A stretch of 64,000 nt of DNA from Ophiosphaerella korrae (lineage: Eukaryota > Ascomycota > Dothideomycetes > Pleosporales > Phaeosphaeriaceae), in the NCBI GenBank assembly GCA_028456385.1, contig JALNQF010000179.1, positions 25,949-89,948 of the forward strand, written 5' to 3'. The notes beneath the pieces are model-generated. The model ran no database searches, was not told the origin of the DNA, and saw only the letters and a list, made by a program, of their open reading frames with translations. The position numbers and the translations under genes are program-made. Positions within the stretch are counted from its first letter, which is position 1. Every line of letters begins with the position of its first letter. Positions 60,701 to 64,000 of the stretch are shown in pieces.

Positions 60701-63175
60701 GAAAAGAGATAAATAGAATATTATATTTAGAACGTAGTATAGACTATATAAATACTTAGTTATACTATTTAGACTTATAAACGTACTAGTAGCGTTCTAA
60801 GAAAGAATTAATATAGTGCTAAGAGAGTACTTAGATATATTTATATTTATATATCTAGATAATATCTTTATATTCTTAGAAATAGAGAAAGAATATATAT
60901 AGTACGTATATAAAGTACTAGAAAAGCTAGTAGAAAATAAACTATTTCTTAAAATAAGAAAATGCAAATTCTATACAAAAGAAATAGACTATCTAGGATT
61001 TATTATAGAACTAGGGAAAATTAAGATTAACTTAAGCAAGATTAAAGTAATACAAGAATAGCTAATACCTAAGAACCTATAAGATATATAATAATTCTAT
61101 AGACTAGTAAACTTCTATAGAAAGTTAATAGTTAATTAGTTAGAGCTAATAGAGCTACTAACAAACTTTATAAAAAAAGATATACTATTTAAGTAGACTA
61201 AGGAATACAAAGAAGTATTTAACTAAATTAAGTAAAGATTTATAGAAAACTTAGTTATAAGGATATATAATCTAGACCTACTAGTAATAGTAAAAATAGA
61301 CGTATCTAATTTAGTCTACAAGATAGCGCTAATACAAGAGGACTAAGATATAAAACAAGAATACTTAGTTAAATATTTTTCTAAAAAGATAAAGCTAGTA
61401 GAGCTTAATTACCTAATCTATAATAAAGAAATACTAGTAATCTATAAAGTATTTAAGTAATAGAGAGTATACTTATAAAAAGTAAAGTATAAAATAAAGG
61501 TCTATATAGACTATAAAAATCTTATAAGATTTATAATAAATAAAGACTTATTATAATACTATATAAGATAGTAAGAGTTTCTATTAACGTTTAATATAAA
61601 AATAATATATACTAAGGGTAAAGATAACTAATTTATAGACGCTCTAAGTAGAAGACTAGACTTATAAAAGGAAGTAAACACTACTAGTATAGTTCTAGTT
61701 AAGAACAAAGAAGGATACCTAGTCTTAAATATATCTAAAATAGCTGCAATACTTAAAAGAAAGAGTAGTAAGCTAGATAAATAGATTTAGAAAATAACGT
61801 TAGAAGTATCTAAAGAAATAGAAAAACTAGAAATCTAAGAAGGATTTATATAAGCCTATAGAAGAATATATATTCTAAGAAAGATTTAAAGAGAATTTAT
61901 ATAATAATTCTATAAATTACTAGTATATAAATACTAAAGTATTAATAAAATATTAGATAGACTTTTAATAGACTACTATATTCTAAAAGTAAGATAACTA
62001 GTAATAAAAGTACTATAAGACTATATAGAATATTATAGAAATACGTATAATAGATACGTACTATATAGAATACTATAACTAGTAAAAGTACTAAAATAAC
62101 TATAAGGAGTTATTATAATAGACTTTATTATAAACTTACTAAAGTCTAAGAACTTTATATTAAGAATTAAGTATAATAGAATATTAATAATAGTAGATAA
62201 ACTTATAAAGTACTTATACTTTAGACTATATAAAAAAAAAAGTAAGATAGAAGTTACTATATACTAGGTTCTAGGAACTATAATTAGTTAGTATAAACTA
62301 CTAGATAAGATAATTATAGATAAAGATATAAGATTTACATTAAAACTATAGAGAACAATAATAGCGTAATTAGGGGTTAAATATATAATATTAATAGTAT
62401 AATACTTGTAAATAAATAGGTAATTAGAACAAATAAATTAGATAGTAGAATAATACTTAAGATAGTACCTTAACTATAACTAGAATAACTAGAAATAACT
62501 ACTACCTATAGTATAGTTAGTATATAACAGCGCAAAGAATATAGTAATAGAAGTATTACCTTTTTTTATAAATTATAGATTTAACCCTAACGTATATTAA
62601 ATACTAAGAAATATAGAATTCTAATCCCTAAGAAGAGAAAACATTACTAATAGACTTAAGGATATATACAATTAACTAAGATAGAACATAGAGTTTCTAC
62701 ACGATTAAATAGTAAAATACTATAATAAGATATACTAAGAAGGACTCTAATTTAGAAAGAGAGAAAAAGTATAGTTAGTATAAAAAAATATTAAGAGTAA
62801 ATAACTAAGTTTAAAACTAGACTACGTTAAGATAAGACTATATAAAATTAAGAAGAAAATTATACTAGTTATATTTAAATTAAAGCTACTAAGTAAGATA
62901 AGGATATACCTAACCTTCTATATAGCGCTACTTAAAATAGTACTATAAAATATAGAACTACTAGCATATAAAGTAGATATATATAGAGAATAAAAAGAAT
63001 AAGAAGTTAAAGAAATTTTATAATACTAGTTCTATAATAGTAAGAACTACTACTTAGTAAAATAGATAAGTATAGATAAGTATAGATAAAAAAAGATAAC
63101 TATAAGAGGAAATATAAAAACTAGAGGATAATCTTAATTACCTTAAGAAACTAGAGGAGTACTAAAGTTAAAACC
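57720..63175 (+). pseudogene. gag-pol of A9
   Basis: Zinc knuckles at about 58630-58740 stay in one frame. Protease motif N-S-R at 59943-59954; the RT box at 60852-60863 reads Y-L-D-N (second Asp lost). RNase H near 61300, integrase D and D-R-D motifs at about 62122 and 62316, a chromodomain at about 63010-63160 ending E-E-Y. Frequent RIP stops; dead. Confidence 0.88.
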
Positions 63176-63610
63176 TTCTAAGGCGCCTTATAGTAAACTA
63201 AGAAAATTAACGCTACTACTACTAGATAGAGAAGTAATAAGAACACCTAATATAATAAGAATAGTCTTAACTATAGCTTTAAAGTTAAGCTTAGACTTAA
63301 TAAAGGTAGCCTACGCGATAAACTTCTTATTATTTAAGGCCTTTATCTTATAAAGATAAACTAGATAAGTATAATTTTCTACCTATATATACTTAGAATC
63401 TAATTATATTCTTTTTTAGCCTTAGTAATCTATTTAGATAGTTTATCTTAAGTATAGTTAATAGCTATTCTTTTTACAAATAAGTATAGACGCGTAAATA
63501 AGTATTATTAACTTATATTCTATAAGAGATATACTATAAAGATTATAAGACGTATAAGTATTAGTATAAATATACGCCTTATAGGCCTTACTATACTTTA
63601 AAGAAATATA
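63143..63610 (-). pseudogene. Antisense 3' reading frame of Gypsy-A, copy A9
   Basis: Minus strand, ending T-P-L-V-S-stop at 63143-63145 within the pol end. It keeps the L-Y-K-I-K-A-L-N-N-K-K segment and the A-I-N-x-T start of the helical part seen in A7, although the two copies differ at many bases. Confidence 0.5.
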
Positions 63611-63817
63611 CTCTAGAAGAAAGTTTAAAGATTTATAATAAGAATAAAGAAATATAGTAATACTATAATATAATATATAATATACTAATTAAAGATAATA
63701 AAGGGTAGATTTAGTAGGTATAAAAGAAGATAAAGAACTCTCTATTAATAAAGAAACTAGGTTAATAACTTTAGCTCTAGGATAGATAAACTAGAACCTA
63801 TATAGAAGAAGAGATAG

Positions 63818-64000
63818 TATTATAAGTATAATAAGAGAAATTAAGATAGAACTAATTAGTCCTAACTTAGATACTAACAAAGTATAGGACAAGTAAAGTA
63901 ACAACTTTAATTAGAAAACTACTTATAACTAGGACACGTAGTAGTAATCTATAATTACGTATAAATAGATTAAAGTAATCTATAATAACGTATAAATAGA
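63818..64000 (+). repeat. 3' LTR of A9, first 183 bp
   Basis: Starts TATTATAAGTATAATAAGAG after the polypurine tract and reaches the first palindromic units before the window ends. Confidence 0.88.

Larger units (their letters stand above)
57198..64000 (+). mobile_element. Gypsy-A copy A9, nearly complete (3' LTR runs off the window)
   Basis: 5' LTR 57198-57656, internal region 57657-63817, polypurine tract 63804-63817, 3' LTR from 63818 to the window end. Inserted into the leader of A8; left target bases are AGTAA (57193-57197), while the right duplicate is outside. All Gypsy-A domains are present in order. Confidence 0.92.

Overview
The window looks like a filamentous ascomycete (Pezizomycotina) chromosome with strong compartments. 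About 57 kb is AT-rich transposon wreckage (1-14.5 kb and 21.4-64 kb) carrying the signature of repeat-induced point mutation (RIP): CpA and its complement TpG are almost absent and TpA is in excess, while CpT, CpC and CpG cytosines survive. Between them lies one GC-balanced island (about 14.56-21.33 kb) with a single convincing gene. I infer the taxon from RIP plus the element families; I cannot name a genus, and all dinucleotide statements are by eye.

Left block (1-14,976). It is a three-generation nest. Gypsy-A copy A1 (+, entering from outside the window) has its 3' LTR split by a Fot1/pogo-type DNA transposon (Pogo copy 1, 3217-12265, +). That transposon is itself split by a full-length chromodomain Gypsy element (A2, 4483-11504, +; 428-bp LTRs, target duplication CTCTT). 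An inverted second pogo copy (12682-14976, -) follows. It carries a 428-bp solo LTR of the same Gypsy family (A3; target duplication GTAAA), inserted only 13 bp from the equivalent point and in the same relative orientation. The last ~420 bp of pogo copy 2 are not RIP-mutated and give a local reference for what RIP changed.

Island (14,977-21,441). It holds a stub of a second pogo-type transposase, one gene for a 192-residue single-pass membrane protein (16346-16924, -), and about 4 kb of GC-normal DNA with no recognisable gene.

Right block (21,442-64,000). Gypsy-A copies A4, A5 and A6 (+) are joined by truncating junctions, and A6 is split by a 278-bp solo LTR (TSD TATAC). Next is a second three-deep nest, all on the minus strand: Gypsy-C (32.9-51.1 kb) contains Gypsy-B (34653-48710; 186-bp LTRs, TSD ATTAG), which contains full-length Gypsy-A copy A7 (39765-46786; 428-bp LTRs, TSD ACTAT). 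A fourth Gypsy lineage (Gypsy-D, about 51.1-56.67 kb, +) is followed by a Gypsy-A LTR stub (A8) and a nearly complete copy A9 (57198 to beyond the end).

Functional picture. Gypsy-A encodes gag with two zinc knuckles, then protease, reverse transcriptase, RNase H, a DD35E integrase and a C-terminal chromodomain, so it is a chromovirus. Its 3' end also holds an antisense reading frame, kept in four divergent copies, which overlaps the end of pol tail to tail. No element is intact. The chromodomain, the repeated nesting and RIP fit a heterochromatic sink that keeps attracting and killing new insertions.
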